Of a stretch of DNA of 64,000 bases, positions 55,780 through 63,938 are shown one piece after another (positions within the stretch are counted from its first letter, which is position 1; every line of letters begins with the position of its first letter). The notes below the pieces were generated by a model. It did no database searches and had not been told where the DNA came from. It was given only the letters and a program-made list of their open reading frames with translations. The stretch spans positions 54,421 through 118,420 of the forward strand of contig NZ_WKKH01000014.1 of the NCBI RefSeq assembly GCF_009674725.1, read 5' to 3'. The stretch is from Pedobacter petrophilus. GTDB taxonomy: Bacteria > Bacteroidota > Bacteroidia > Sphingobacteriales > Sphingobacteriaceae. The position numbers were made by a program, and so were the translations under genes.

Positions 55780-55971
55780 CTAATGCCCGATTTTAAGGTT
55801 CGATAAAATTACGGCACAGGCACCTGCCCCGATAACCAACATGATTACTGAAATTAAAATCAGGATTAAACCAGGCTTTAGCGGTTCTTTCCTGGCTGAT
55901 TTGATGATCACCTGCACTATGCCAACAATAAACAGCACAACAACAGCAAGCCAATAAATGATAAGTCCCAT
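55780..55971 (-). CDS. Tiny two-helix membrane protein
   Basis: A 63-residue protein of two membrane helices: IIYWLAVVVLFIVGIVQVI, a positive turn (KSARKEPLK), and GLILILISVIMLVIGAGACAVIL with a G-x-G-A-C-A motif. It is a paralogue of the gene 1 bp upstream, with which it shares the turn and GACA end. It is the last gene of a five-gene operon. Function unknown. Confidence 0.65.
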   Translation of the reverse strand: MGLIIYWLAVVVLFIVGIVQVIIKSARKEPLKPGLILILISVIMLVIGAGACAVILSNLKIGH

Positions 55972-55972
55972 G

Positions 55973-56161
55973 TTAACTGTTAGCTAATAATACAGCGCAG
56001 GCGCCCCCACCAATTACAACCAAAACAATCGAAGCAATAAGCATTTGAACACCCAGCTTTACAGGCTGATTATTTGATGATTTTACAATAATGGTGATAA
56101 TCCCGCCAATAAAAAGCGCCACAATAGCAAAACCATAAAGAAATATCAAAATTAAACCCAT
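55973..56161 (-). CDS. Tiny two-helix membrane protein, paralogue
   Basis: A 62-residue protein with the same layout as its neighbour: a first helix (FLYGFAIVALFIGGIITIIV), turn KSSNNQPVK, second helix ending VVIGGGACAVLLA. It starts 1 bp after the radical SAM gene ends. The shared GACAV cysteine in the second helix of both proteins is notable and may be functional. Confidence 0.65.
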   Translation of the reverse strand: MGLILIFLYGFAIVALFIGGIITIIVKSSNNQPVKLGVQMLIASIVLVVIGGGACAVLLANS

Positions 56162-56162
56162 A

Positions 56163-57557
56163 TTAATTCATATTTAATTTATCCCTGATGGCATCAATTT
56201 TATTATCCCGATAAAAAATATTCATGGTTTCGAAAGGTACGATCTTATACTTATCACTAACAATATGAACACATGATTTCTTCACCGCCCGGACGTCAAA
56301 ATCAAGGGGATCCATAAAATTCATAATGATAATGCGAAACAGGTTATCGTAACTTAAATTATCTGATTTCACCCGGGGCAAACAGCACATCAGTTCGCCA
56401 AAAGTATCTTCTGCACAATCTACCGAAACACCCGTGCTAAATAAATTCAGCATATGTTCTTTCAATTTTTCATCGTGTTCAAAAACAATGGTATTTTTAG
56501 AATTGTTCAGCAAATCTTCCGGGTTAATTAAATGCGTCATCGGAATAACTTCATCACCAACTTTTAAAGCATAAGCCATGCAAAGTGCATCAGGATTGCA
56601 AGGTACCGGAATCAAATCCTGTGGCGTAAATGTAGGATATTGCTCGTAAATTTTGCGTCTTACCTCCGTTAAAGTAATCCTGCCCTGCTGGTCGTTATAA
56701 TCATCATTCCTGCCCGCAACCTGTGTTGGCTGAAAAGTTACCCCGCGAACGCAACGTTGCTTCAGGGCATAATCAAGAATATCACCAATTTCATGATCGT
56801 TTAAACCTTTCTGTAGCGTAACCACCAATGTGGTTGATACGTTAAACTGATTTAAATGTTCAATTGCTTTTCTCCTAACCTCAGTGAGGTCTTCACCCCG
56901 CATTTTAGTTAAAACTTCCGCACTAAAACTATCAAATTGAAGATAGATTTCAAAATCGGGCATATAAGAAGCCAGTTTTTCTACAAAGTTGATGTCCTTT
57001 GCAATCCGGATGCCATTGGTATTCACCATTAAATGTTTGATGGGTTTGGTTTTAGCCAGATCCAGTATTTTGAAAAATTCGGGATGCACCGTAGGTTCGC
57101 CACCAGAAAGCTGAACAACATCCGGCTCACCTTCATTGGCTACCACCACATCCATCATCCGCTCAATTTCAGTTAATGTCCGGTGTCTTCCGTAATTGGG
57201 TGATGACATGGCATAACAAGTAGGACAGGCTAAATTACAGCGATCAGTCACTTCAATTACCGTCAGGCAGGAATGCTGCTCATGATCGGTACAAAGGCCG
57301 CAATCATACGGGCAACCGTAATGCACTTTGGTATTGAATTTCAGCGGCATTTCTGATTGCTTGTTGTAATTGCGGATTTGTTTATAATATTCTACATCAT
57401 CAGCAATCATCACTTTACTATCGCCATGCGTTCTGCAGTTTTTCAACATAAAAACTTTTGCATCCTGAAAAACAATTTTCGCATCGCAAAGCTGAAGACA
57501 TTCCGGACAAAGGCTTTTGGTGTAATCGTAATAAATATAATCTCTCGTATTGGCCAT
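56163..57557 (-). CDS. Radical SAM enzyme resembling tetraether synthase (Tes) family
   Basis: A 464-residue radical SAM protein. The core CNLACPTC (107-114, CX3CX2C) binds the catalytic cluster. Around it lie many extra Cys: an N-terminal CPECLQLC and CRTH (17-44), a rubredoxin-like pattern; GCPYDCGLC (82-89), then HSC; and later VPCNPDALC and VDCAEDTFGELMCC, enough for further clusters. This order matches archaeal Tes and related membrane-lipid enzymes (N-terminal CPxC, then GCPxDCGLC, then core). It sits next to an Lgt-like gene with 6 bp between them, suggesting a lipid substrate. That reaction is a hypothesis. Confidence 0.8.
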   Translation of the reverse strand: MANTRDYIYYDYTKSLCPECLQLCDAKIVFQDAKVFMLKNCRTHGDSKVMIADDVEYYKQIRNYNKQSEMPLKFNTKVHYGCPYDCGLCTDHEQHSCLTVIEVTDRCNLACPTCYAMSSPNYGRHRTLTEIERMMDVVVANEGEPDVVQLSGGEPTVHPEFFKILDLAKTKPIKHLMVNTNGIRIAKDINFVEKLASYMPDFEIYLQFDSFSAEVLTKMRGEDLTEVRRKAIEHLNQFNVSTTLVVTLQKGLNDHEIGDILDYALKQRCVRGVTFQPTQVAGRNDDYNDQQGRITLTEVRRKIYEQYPTFTPQDLIPVPCNPDALCMAYALKVGDEVIPMTHLINPEDLLNNSKNTIVFEHDEKLKEHMLNLFSTGVSVDCAEDTFGELMCCLPRVKSDNLSYDNLFRIIIMNFMDPLDFDVRAVKKSCVHIVSDKYKIVPFETMNIFYRDNKIDAIRDKLNMN

Positions 57558-57563
57558 ATCTCC

Positions 57564-58337
57564 TTAAGTGAAGGTTTTTTTCGTGATTCTGATATTGAAT
57601 TTATAATAATACGCAAAAATTAATATTGCCGACCAATGAATGCTACTTAAATTTAAAAATAATGGCTGATAAGGCTTTATAAATTCGATCAGAAAGCGAA
57701 ATAGAAAATAGAGCACCATGAACAATTTAAAGCGATCGCCATTTAGGAGGTTTGCATTTTTGAGGGCCCTGAAAAAACAGAAAAGTAAAACCAGGTAAAT
57801 CATTTCATAAAGCATAATCGGGTGCCTCCTGATCCCATCACCCAAATCCATTCCAGAAAACAAGGAAGTTGGAATGCCATAGGTTGGCTCATCAATTCCC
57901 ATAGAAAAACAACCGATGCGCCCAATAAATAAGGCAGCCAAAATCGGAACCACATAAATATCGCCTGAGGCAATATTAACCTTAATAATCTTTTTAATGA
58001 TTTCCACTCCGAATAAACCACCTAACAAACCGCCAACAATTGTTTTACTTTGATAGAGAATAGAAAAGTTGAGGTGCTGCAACACTTCCGGCGTTTCTAA
58101 AACGGCAACCACCCTCGAGCCGATCAATGCACCAAGCATGGCCCCAAGCATAATCCACAAGCGGTTTTCATCAGAAATGGGATCAACGATCCCCTTCTTT
58201 AAATAGTAATAAACCCTAACACCGATGATGAATGCAAGGGTTTCGAAAATATAGTGGTAATGATAGAGGCTACCAAATAGCTCGAACTGAAATGGAAAAG
58301 GACTGTAAGCCCCCAATATAAGCCCTCCTAAAACCAA
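57564..58337 (-). CDS. Lgt-like prolipoprotein diacylglyceryl transferase
   Basis: A 257-residue protein with about seven membrane helices and Lgt signatures: GALIGSRVVAVLE (Gly-Gly-Arg-like), KTIVGGLLGGLFG, FIGRIGCFSMGIDEPTYG (the RIGNxxNxE loop, with Cys for Asn), and HPIMLYE before a further GDRFKLFMVLY...RFLIEF. Lgt moves diacylglycerol from phosphatidylglycerol to the lipobox Cys. The changed loop and an operon of lipid-linked genes suggest a divergent, non-housekeeping member. It overlaps the upstream EEP gene by 10 bp. Confidence 0.75.
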   Translation of the reverse strand: MVLGGLILGAYSPFPFQFELFGSLYHYHYIFETLAFIIGVRVYYYLKKGIVDPISDENRLWIMLGAMLGALIGSRVVAVLETPEVLQHLNFSILYQSKTIVGGLLGGLFGVEIIKKIIKVNIASGDIYVVPILAALFIGRIGCFSMGIDEPTYGIPTSLFSGMDLGDGIRRHPIMLYEMIYLVLLFCFFRALKNANLLNGDRFKLFMVLYFLFRFLIEFIKPYQPLFLNLSSIHWSAILIFAYYYKFNIRITKKTFT

Positions 58338-59164
58338 AGCCTTGCGAAAACGGGTAAATGATCAGACGGGTATCTTTTATCTTTGCTATCACTGAGCACT
58401 GCAAATTTCTGAACTTTGAATCCTTTGTTTACAAAAATATAATCAATCCTGTCTTTCAAATCACCATTAAAATCAAACCCGTTAAAAGTTCCAGCCGGTC
58501 CGTATGGTGCCTCCATCGAAATTTCTTTTGCATCTGTCAGGAAAGATTTTATTGTCGAAATGGCTTCAGTTTCTGGTGTAACGTTTAAATCGCCGGTGAA
58601 TACTACAGGCAAAGTTGGTGCAATCTGCTGAATCTTCTTTTTCAATAACCTGGCAGATTCGATTCTTGCCTGTACGCCGATATGATCATAATGGGTATTG
58701 AACACTAAAAATTCTTTCTTATTTAAATTATCGAACAACCGCACCCAGCTACAAACTCTATTTAGAGCTGCATCCCAACCTTTTGAAGGCACATCTGGCG
58801 TTTGCGAAAGCCAAAATGTTCCGCCATCTTTCTTAGTAAAACGATCCTTATCAAAATATACAGCAGAAAACTCGCCTTTACGTTTTCCATCCTCGCGACC
58901 AACACCTACCACTTCAAAATTTGAGTTCTCAAGCAAGGCATCAAACTGCTCAGGCAACGCTTCCTGAACACATAGGATATCGGCATCGTGAAATTTAACC
59001 AAAGCTTTAACATTGTCTTTCCGGTTTGGCCAGGCATTTACACCGTCAGAAGCAACATTTAAGCGTATATTGTAAGTAATAATATTGATGGGCATTCCTT
59101 TTTGCTGCGAAAATGCAATTGTAGAAATAAGAAGTAGTACGGTAATAATCTTAAATGCTTTCAT
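58328..59164 (-). CDS. Secreted EEP-family phosphodiesterase/phosphatase
   Basis: A 278-residue protein with an N-terminal signal peptide (MKAFKIITVLLLISTIAFS, cut after QQ) and the endonuclease/exonuclease/phosphatase fold: ITYNIRLN, CVQEALPEQF (metal-binding Glu), NTHYDHIG, TGDLNVTPET, and SDHLPV (catalytic Asp-His). The family includes sphingomyelinases, phospholipases and DNases; the substrate is open. I use the ATG at 59164 because the longer one at 59182 lies at the expected transcript start. It leads an operon with Lgt-like and radical SAM genes, under a Pho-box-like promoter, so release of phosphate from phospholipids is plausible. Confidence 0.8.
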   Translation of the reverse strand: MKAFKIITVLLLISTIAFSQQKGMPINIITYNIRLNVASDGVNAWPNRKDNVKALVKFHDADILCVQEALPEQFDALLENSNFEVVGVGREDGKRKGEFSAVYFDKDRFTKKDGGTFWLSQTPDVPSKGWDAALNRVCSWVRLFDNLNKKEFLVFNTHYDHIGVQARIESARLLKKKIQQIAPTLPVVFTGDLNVTPETEAISTIKSFLTDAKEISMEAPYGPAGTFNGFDFNGDLKDRIDYIFVNKGFKVQKFAVLSDSKDKRYPSDHLPVFARLWF

Positions 59165-59186
59165 AAAATGATATAATTTCAATTTG

Positions 59187-59220
59187 CAATATTACCAATT
59201 TCATGTTAAATCAGTTTTAA
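59187..59220 (-). promoter_or_regulatory. Pho-box-like promoter of the five-gene lipid operon
   Basis: Minus-strand TTAAA (59220-59216) and TTAAC (59209-59205) at 11 bp, then 10 bp and TAATATTG (59194-59187, 7 of 8 matches). The same spacing as at the receptor operons. Confidence 0.55.
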
Positions 59221-59308
59221 GTATTGAAGTTGTTATAAACACCTGTGTTAACATGATAAATATGATTTCTTTATCCATAAAAGAGCTATATTTATTTAAA
59301 CCCCCAAT

Positions 59309-59630
59309 CTTACAATCCTAAAAACACAATTATAACTCCTCGACACCCTGATCTTATAATCCTAAAATCATGTAATCATAGTCCGCTCTGATCTTACAAT
59401 CCTAAAAACCTTGATAATCATAACTCCTCGATACCCTGATCTTATAATCCTAAAATCATGTAATCATAGTCCGCTCTGACCTTACAACCCTAAAAACCTT
59501 GATAATCATAACTCCTCGATACCCTGATCTTATAATCATGTAATCATAAGTCTGCTCTGATCTTACAATCCTAAATCTTGATAATCATAGTCCGCTCTGA
59601 TCTTTTAATCCTTTAATCATAGTCCCTACA
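59309..59630. repeat. Tandem repeat of 81-88 bp units, about 3.7 copies
   Basis: Units start with CTTACAATCCTAAA at 59309, 59393, 59481 and 59562, with a last partial copy at 59602. Each unit has two halves that share ATCCTAAAA and AATCATA. The third copy lacks CCTAAAA. The array fills the 460-bp gap between the five-gene operon's promoter and radC and runs 5 bp into the radC 3' end. Confidence 0.85.
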
Positions 59631-60324
59631 TCATCTGGTCATCCTTATAACTATAATACCGATTGTTGGCAAAAATCAGATGATCTACTACGTATAACCC
59701 CAGCATTTGTCCGGAGGCAATTAGGTCTTTCGTTAGTTTATCATCGCTATCACTAGGCTTTAAACTTCCTGACGGATGATTATGTGCCAATACAATGTTT
59801 GCTGCATTGTACTCCAGTGCTATTTTAAAAATTATTTTTGGATCAGCAACAGTGCCTGCCTGCCCGCCTTTGCTGATCAGGTGCTTGCCGATAATATGGT
59901 TGGAGCGATTAAGAAGCAAAATCCAGAATTCTTCGTGATTCAGACCGGTAAAAGTTCGGTGCAAATACCGATGGACATCGCTTGAGGCGGTAACCTGAAG
60001 AACCTGTTCTTCCTGGGTTTCCTTTCTGCGGAGGCCGAGCTCGAGCGCTGCGACTATAGAGACTGCTTTGGCTTCGCCTATTCCTTTAAATTTAGAAAGA
60101 TCCTGAATGGATGCCTTCCCGATCTTGATGAGGTTATTATCGTAGAACGATAAAATTCGCTTGCTTAAATCTACAGCGGTTTCATTTCTATTCCCCGATC
60201 CGATCAGGATGGCTATTAACTCGGCATCAGTTAGATACCTCCGTCCGTGTTGCAATAATTTTTCTCTTGGGCGGTCTTCCTCAGCCCAAAGTTTAATACC
60301 AAGTTTCTGATCGTAGTTCTCCAT
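59626..60324 (-). CDS. radC: RadC family JAB/MPN protein
   Basis: A 232-residue protein with an N-terminal helix-hairpin-helix pair (LSKFKGIGEAKAVSIVAALELG) and a C-terminal JAB domain carrying the zinc-binding HNHPSG ... S-D (VLAHNHPSGSLKPSDSD). Classic RadC annotation as a repair protein is not supported by biochemistry. I chose the ATG at 60324 (MENYDQKLG): the longer reading from 60351 begins inside the rpsT terminator. Confidence 0.92.
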   Translation of the reverse strand: MENYDQKLGIKLWAEEDRPREKLLQHGRRYLTDAELIAILIGSGNRNETAVDLSKRILSFYDNNLIKIGKASIQDLSKFKGIGEAKAVSIVAALELGLRRKETQEEQVLQVTASSDVHRYLHRTFTGLNHEEFWILLLNRSNHIIGKHLISKGGQAGTVADPKIIFKIALEYNAANIVLAHNHPSGSLKPSDSDDKLTKDLIASGQMLGLYVVDHLIFANNRYYSYKDDQMM

Positions 60325-60332
60325 TTTTTCGA

Positions 60333-60368
60333 CAAAAAAAAGGCATCCCAACGTTTGGTTGGGATGCC
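60333..60368 (-). terminator. rpsT terminator
   Basis: AGGCATCCCAAC / GTTGGGATGCCT arms, then T8 on the minus strand, 28 bp past the rpsT stop. Confidence 0.93.
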
Positions 60369-60395
60369 TGATACTAATATCGTAAAAAAAATGGA

Positions 60396-60650
60396 TTATC
60401 CTAAACCGTTAACGAATTTCGTTAATTTTGATTTATTATTAGCCGCTTTGTTTTTGTGAATAATGTTCTTTTTAGCTAAACGATCTAACATAGAGATTAC
60501 TTTAGGCAATAAATCTGAAGCAGATTTTTTATCTTCTGCAGCACGTAATCTTTTAATAAAAGTACGTGTAGTTTTTGCCTGATATCTGTTACGTAAACGT
60601 TTTGTAGCGTTTGCTCTAATTCTCTTTAATGAAGATTTATGATTTGCCAT
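60396..60650 (-). CDS. rpsT: Ribosomal protein bS20
   Basis: An 84-residue, strongly basic protein: MANHKSSLKRIRANATKRLRN, then RTFIKRLRAAEDKK and a C-terminal helix. It binds 16S rRNA helix 44 region early in assembly. It has its own promoter and a strong terminator. Confidence 0.96.
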   Translation of the reverse strand: MANHKSSLKRIRANATKRLRNRYQAKTTRTFIKRLRAAEDKKSASDLLPKVISMLDRLAKKNIIHKNKAANNKSKLTKFVNGLG

Positions 60651-60700
60651 TTCTATTTAGCCTTTTATTTTTCTTTAATCGTTTCCTATAATTCGGGTTG

Positions 60701-60731
60701 CAAATATAGAGTTTATCTTTTTAAAATACAA
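60701..60731 (-). promoter_or_regulatory. rpsT promoter
   Basis: On the minus strand TTG (60731-60729), 20 bp, then TATATTTG (60708-60701). A perfect match, about 50 bp before the ATG. Confidence 0.75.
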
Positions 60732-60867
60732 AAGATTTTAAAAATTTTATTCCCTAATTTTTGTTATCAATTCCGAACTGCGAAAATACGATAAATTTAT
60801 TCATTAATAACACGTAAACTGCAATAATAAAATTTAATTTGAATGCCTAAAACATGGGCAAAAATGC

Positions 60868-60875
60868 TATTTTTG
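60868..60875 (+). promoter_or_regulatory. -7 element of purN
   Basis: TATTTTTG (perfect TAnnTTTG) ends 17 bp before the GTG start; no -33 TTG at the usual distance. Confidence 0.45.
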
Positions 60876-60892
60876 AGGAAAACACATTCTGA

Positions 60893-61471
60893 GTGAAAAA
60901 ACGAATAGCCATTTTTGCATCCGGTTCTGGCTCCAATGCCCAAAAAATAATGGAGCATTTTAAACGCAGTAACGAGATAGAAATTTCGCTGGTGCTTACT
61001 AATAACGCTGATGCTTATGTACTTCAAAGGGCTGACAACTTCGAAATTCCTACCCATATTTTCGACAAACACGAATTTTATAAAACAGAAGAAGTAATAG
61101 ATTTACTAAAAAATCTCGATATCGATTTTATAGTACTGGCGGGCTTCCTTTGGTTGATTCCTCAAAATTTAATCGCCGCCTACCCCGGCAGAATTGTAAA
61201 TATTCACCCGGCTATTCTACCAAAATTTGGTGGAAAAGGCATGTATGGCGATCATGTGCACAATGCTGTAATTGCTGCCGGCGAAAGTGAGGGTGGCATT
61301 ACCATTCATTATGTTGACGAAAATTATGATGAGGGTGAATACATTTACCAGGCCAGATATAAAATTGACAAAGGCGACAACCTGGAAATGGTGAAGTTTA
61401 AAGGGCAACAGTTAGAGCACCTGCACTACCCAAGGGTTGTAGAAACGGTGGTGAAAAAGATTAAGAAATAG
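60893..61471 (+). CDS. purN: Phosphoribosylglycinamide formyltransferase
   Basis: A 192-residue enzyme of purine synthesis, adding formyl from 10-formyl-THF to GAR. Motifs: IFASGSGSNAQKIMEHF (GAR binding), VNIHPAILPKFGGKGMYG (catalytic Asn and His), and ITIHYVDENYDEGEYI with the catalytic Asp. The start is a GTG. It is shorter than some E. coli-type proteins but has all key residues. Confidence 0.93.
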   Translation: MKKRIAIFASGSGSNAQKIMEHFKRSNEIEISLVLTNNADAYVLQRADNFEIPTHIFDKHEFYKTEEVIDLLKNLDIDFIVLAGFLWLIPQNLIAAYPGRIVNIHPAILPKFGGKGMYGDHVHNAVIAAGESEGGITIHYVDENYDEGEYIYQARYKIDKGDNLEMVKFKGQQLEHLHYPRVVETVVKKIKK

Positions 61472-61978
61472 GATTATACGTTTTATTGTACACAGCGTTA
61501 AGCGTATAACATCGGCTAAAAAAGCTCAGATTAGAACTGATTAAGCTAAAAACAGATCATTCTCAAAAGCTAAAAATAGCTGGAAAATTACGTTTGGCAG
61601 AACGGTCGGCCATGCGTGCATGCTGTCTGATGCATTTTTTTAATCTTAAAAATTCTTCTGGCAACAAATTGCATACACACGTTACTGTTTCTCCATATTT
61701 GCTTACAAATGGTATTGTTGCCACATCCTTTATATTATTCCTGAACAAAACAAAGGTATGTTTAGGGAATGCGAAAGGTATTTCATTCAACTTACCAACG
61801 CACCGATCTTGCTCAAACATAAATTAGGCAATCCGTTTTCAGGCTCAAATTACCGCACCCTGCAATATGCTCCATGCGATCTGCTCCCTGCTATCCGGCC
61901 TGGCATATAGGCTTTACCATTGCAAACACCTTTTACAAGTAACCTAAAACACCATCAGGCAAAATGATTAAATCAACC
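61472..61978. other. Gap with one weak candidate gene
   Basis: Apart from the doubtful minus-strand reading at 61563-61820 I see no gene. TCTGCTCCCTGCTATCCGGCC-like GC-rich sequence near 61880 and AT-rich ends are visible, but no clear terminator for purN. Confidence 0.4.
61563..61820 (-). CDS. Doubtful 85-residue protein
   Basis: An ATG at 61820 opens MFEQDRCVGKLNEIPFAFPKH and continues with NNIKDVATIPFVSKYGETVTCVCNLLPEEFLRLKKC. The composition is protein-like, with charged and hydrophobic alternation, but I recognise no family. The plus-strand reading at 61594-61827 looks less natural. It may be a remnant of a longer gene. Confidence 0.3.
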   Translation of the reverse strand: MFEQDRCVGKLNEIPFAFPKHTFVLFRNNIKDVATIPFVSKYGETVTCVCNLLPEEFLRLKKCIRQHARMADRSAKRNFPAIFSF

Positions 61979-63085
61979 TTACTTGATCATCACCTTTTTA
62001 CCAGTTTTTGCAGCAATTTTAGCCGCTTCTAAAATTTTAACCACAATTAAATTGTTCTCTAAAGAAGATAAATCATTTTCAGGTATGATTTCTTTTCTCA
62101 ATACCGCAGCCAGGTAGCTCAAACTACTGGCATAAGCCGGTGCAAGTGCTTTTGCTTTATATACCTTATAATCGGCCTTGCCATTTTCTTTCAAACGCAA
62201 CTGCTGTTCATTAACTGCCTGTATGTAACCTGTTTTCCCGAATACTTCCATATCCTTAATACTGAAAGGCCAGTTCCACGAAGCTTCAATGATGCCGGTC
62301 GCATCCGGGTACTCCAGCAAAATCGTAGCATCATCATCCACTTTCGGGTAAATAGCAGGTTTAATTTGATGTGTAATCGCAGACACGGCTATTGGCGCCT
62401 TGCCATTCATAAGCCAGGTCATTAAATTAGCGCCATAACAGCCAAAATCGGCTAGCGCACCTGCCCCATTTTTAGCCGGATCAGTCAGCCAGCTCAAAAA
62501 CGCTTTGCTCACCCCAATTTCCTTTGGTCCCTGGTGCCCGTCGTGTACTATCATCTTCCGCACCTCACCTATTAAATTTTGTTGTTTTATATTCAGGTAA
62601 GCTTCCTGGTTACTCGGATACCAGGTGGTTTCATAATTCGTAAGCAAATGGATGTTGTGCTTTTTTGCAAGCTGAACCATTTTCTCTGCATCTTTAACCG
62701 TTGTTGCCAATGGCTTCTCCACCATTACAGAAATCCCCAGGGGCGCAGCCGCCTCCACCACGGCCAAATGATCGCTGATGGCATTATAAGCCAGCACGGC
62801 ATCTGGTTTACGTTTTTGCAACAGAGCAGGCAGGTCAGGAAAAAATAAGCTATCTGCCAGTTGATAACGCTGCTTAAAACGCTGTATTAAATCCGGATTA
62901 CTTTCTGCAATGCCGATGATGTTCACCTCTCCCTTCTGATAACTATTCATAACCAGGTAAATGTGATCATGATTCAGCCCGGCCACGGCGACATTCAATT
63001 TTGCCTGCTGCGCCATGGTTTCAAAACAAATCGTAAATGTGGCAAATAGTGCAAATGCAAATTTCCAAATGGACTTATGGCTCAT
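61979..63085 (-). CDS. Secreted Gfo/Idh/MocA-family oxidoreductase
   Basis: A 368-residue NAD(P)-dependent oxidoreductase-like protein: an N-terminal signal peptide (WKFAFALFATFTICFETMAQQ), then a Rossmann start (LNVAVAGLNHDHIYLVM), the MVEKPLATTVKDAE motif with the catalytic Lys, and the substrate domain (DFGCYGANLMTWLMNG). Secreted members in Bacteroidota act on sugars in the periplasm, often glycoside or sugar-oxidising systems. No sugar operon is adjacent, so the substrate is open. Confidence 0.88.
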   Translation of the reverse strand: MSHKSIWKFAFALFATFTICFETMAQQAKLNVAVAGLNHDHIYLVMNSYQKGEVNIIGIAESNPDLIQRFKQRYQLADSLFFPDLPALLQKRKPDAVLAYNAISDHLAVVEAAAPLGISVMVEKPLATTVKDAEKMVQLAKKHNIHLLTNYETTWYPSNQEAYLNIKQQNLIGEVRKMIVHDGHQGPKEIGVSKAFLSWLTDPAKNGAGALADFGCYGANLMTWLMNGKAPIAVSAITHQIKPAIYPKVDDDATILLEYPDATGIIEASWNWPFSIKDMEVFGKTGYIQAVNEQQLRLKENGKADYKVYKAKALAPAYASSLSYLAAVLRKEIIPENDLSSLENNLIVVKILEAAKIAAKTGKKVMIK

Positions 63086-63309
63086 GGTTAAACGTTTTAG
63101 ATGGTTTCATTAAGGTATACCAAGGTAAAAATTAATTTAAAAGAACCTTCAGGCACATAAAAATATTACAAATTGAACTACACGGAGCCGAAGAGTCAGG
63201 ACAAGACGAGAAGATGGTCTTGTGATATCCATGGCTTCGATACTATCGGGTAAGGTGGATTTTGAAATCGGTGAGGAAGACTTAATAAGCCTATATTTAA
63301 CCAGAGCAT

Positions 63310-63345
63310 ACAAAGGCTATGCGCAAAGAACGCAAAGGAAAAATT
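63310..63345. repeat. GCGCAAAGAACGCAAAGG word repeat
   Basis: CTATGCGCAAAGAACGCAAAGG is a short direct-word repeat that recurs in Bacteroidota spacers and is partly echoed at 55614-55645. Confidence 0.55.
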
Positions 63346-63356
63346 AAAACACCACC

Positions 63357-63749
63357 ATGGATAAACACCTCATCAATCTGCTTAATTATGGCTTTACCAT
63401 TGCAAAAAAACTTTTACAGGAACAGTCTGAATTTTATCCAATAGCGGTTTATCTTAATAAAAATAATCAGCCTTTACAGCATATCGTTTTTTTTGGTGAT
63501 GAGTTTCCACTAAGCACCGAATTAATTAAACAATTGGAAACAGATTTAACAAGGTTATTTGGCGATCAAGAATCTTTAACCTATGCGATTATTTACAATA
63601 CATTAGTTACCAGGCCTTCAATTGAAGGCAAAACAGATGCTATTATCGCTAAATTTTATAGCCATTTAGATAAACATATCGGCTATTATTTTTTGCCTTA
63701 TGAAATTGAAGAAGATCAAGTTATTTTACATGAAGGTTGGCTGGAGTAA
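63357..63749 (+). CDS. Small protein, unknown function
   Basis: A 130-residue soluble protein with no signal peptide: MDKHLINLLNYGFTIAKKLL, a beta-rich middle (FYPIAVYLNKNNQPLQHIVFFGDEF) and a C-terminal YYFLPYEIEEDQVILHEGWLE. The composition and length are normal for a real protein, but I recognise no family. A decayed HTH regulator overlaps its last codons. Confidence 0.6.
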   Translation: MDKHLINLLNYGFTIAKKLLQEQSEFYPIAVYLNKNNQPLQHIVFFGDEFPLSTELIKQLETDLTRLFGDQESLTYAIIYNTLVTRPSIEGKTDAIIAKFYSHLDKHIGYYFLPYEIEEDQVILHEGWLE

Positions 63750-63938
63750 AACAAGAAACCCTGGCTACCCAACTCGGCATTAGCCAGCAGGCCATTAGCA
63801 AAAAGAGCAGAGCGAAGAAATTGAGGATAGCACTTTAGAGAATTAGCAAAGGTATTGGGGTTGACAGCAGAATCAATAAAAAATTTCAGCGAAGAAGCTG
63901 TTTTTAATATTATTGGCAATACCTGGATAAACCGCTTC
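63743..63938 (+). pseudogene. Decayed XRE-type HTH regulator fragment
   Basis: GVKQETLATQLGISQQAISK (helix-turn-helix) is readable from 63743, then other frames carry SEEIEDSTLE, an ISKG-like stretch and AESIKNFSEEAVFNIIGNTW. This is a known small regulator pattern broken by at least two frame changes. The N-terminal first helix is missing; the fragment directly overlaps the end of the upstream gene. Confidence 0.7.

Noticed and set aside
59309..59630. CRISPR array
   Set aside because: The units are contiguous and nearly identical with no unique spacers; no cas genes are present.
60325..60351. Upstream start of RadC at 60351
   Set aside because: This codon lies inside the rpsT terminator stem; homologues start near MENYDQKLG.
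61594..61827. Plus-strand reading of 77 residues
   Set aside because: Its composition (Cys- and Ser-rich, Asn-Ile-Asn ending) is less natural than the opposite strand, which itself is doubtful.
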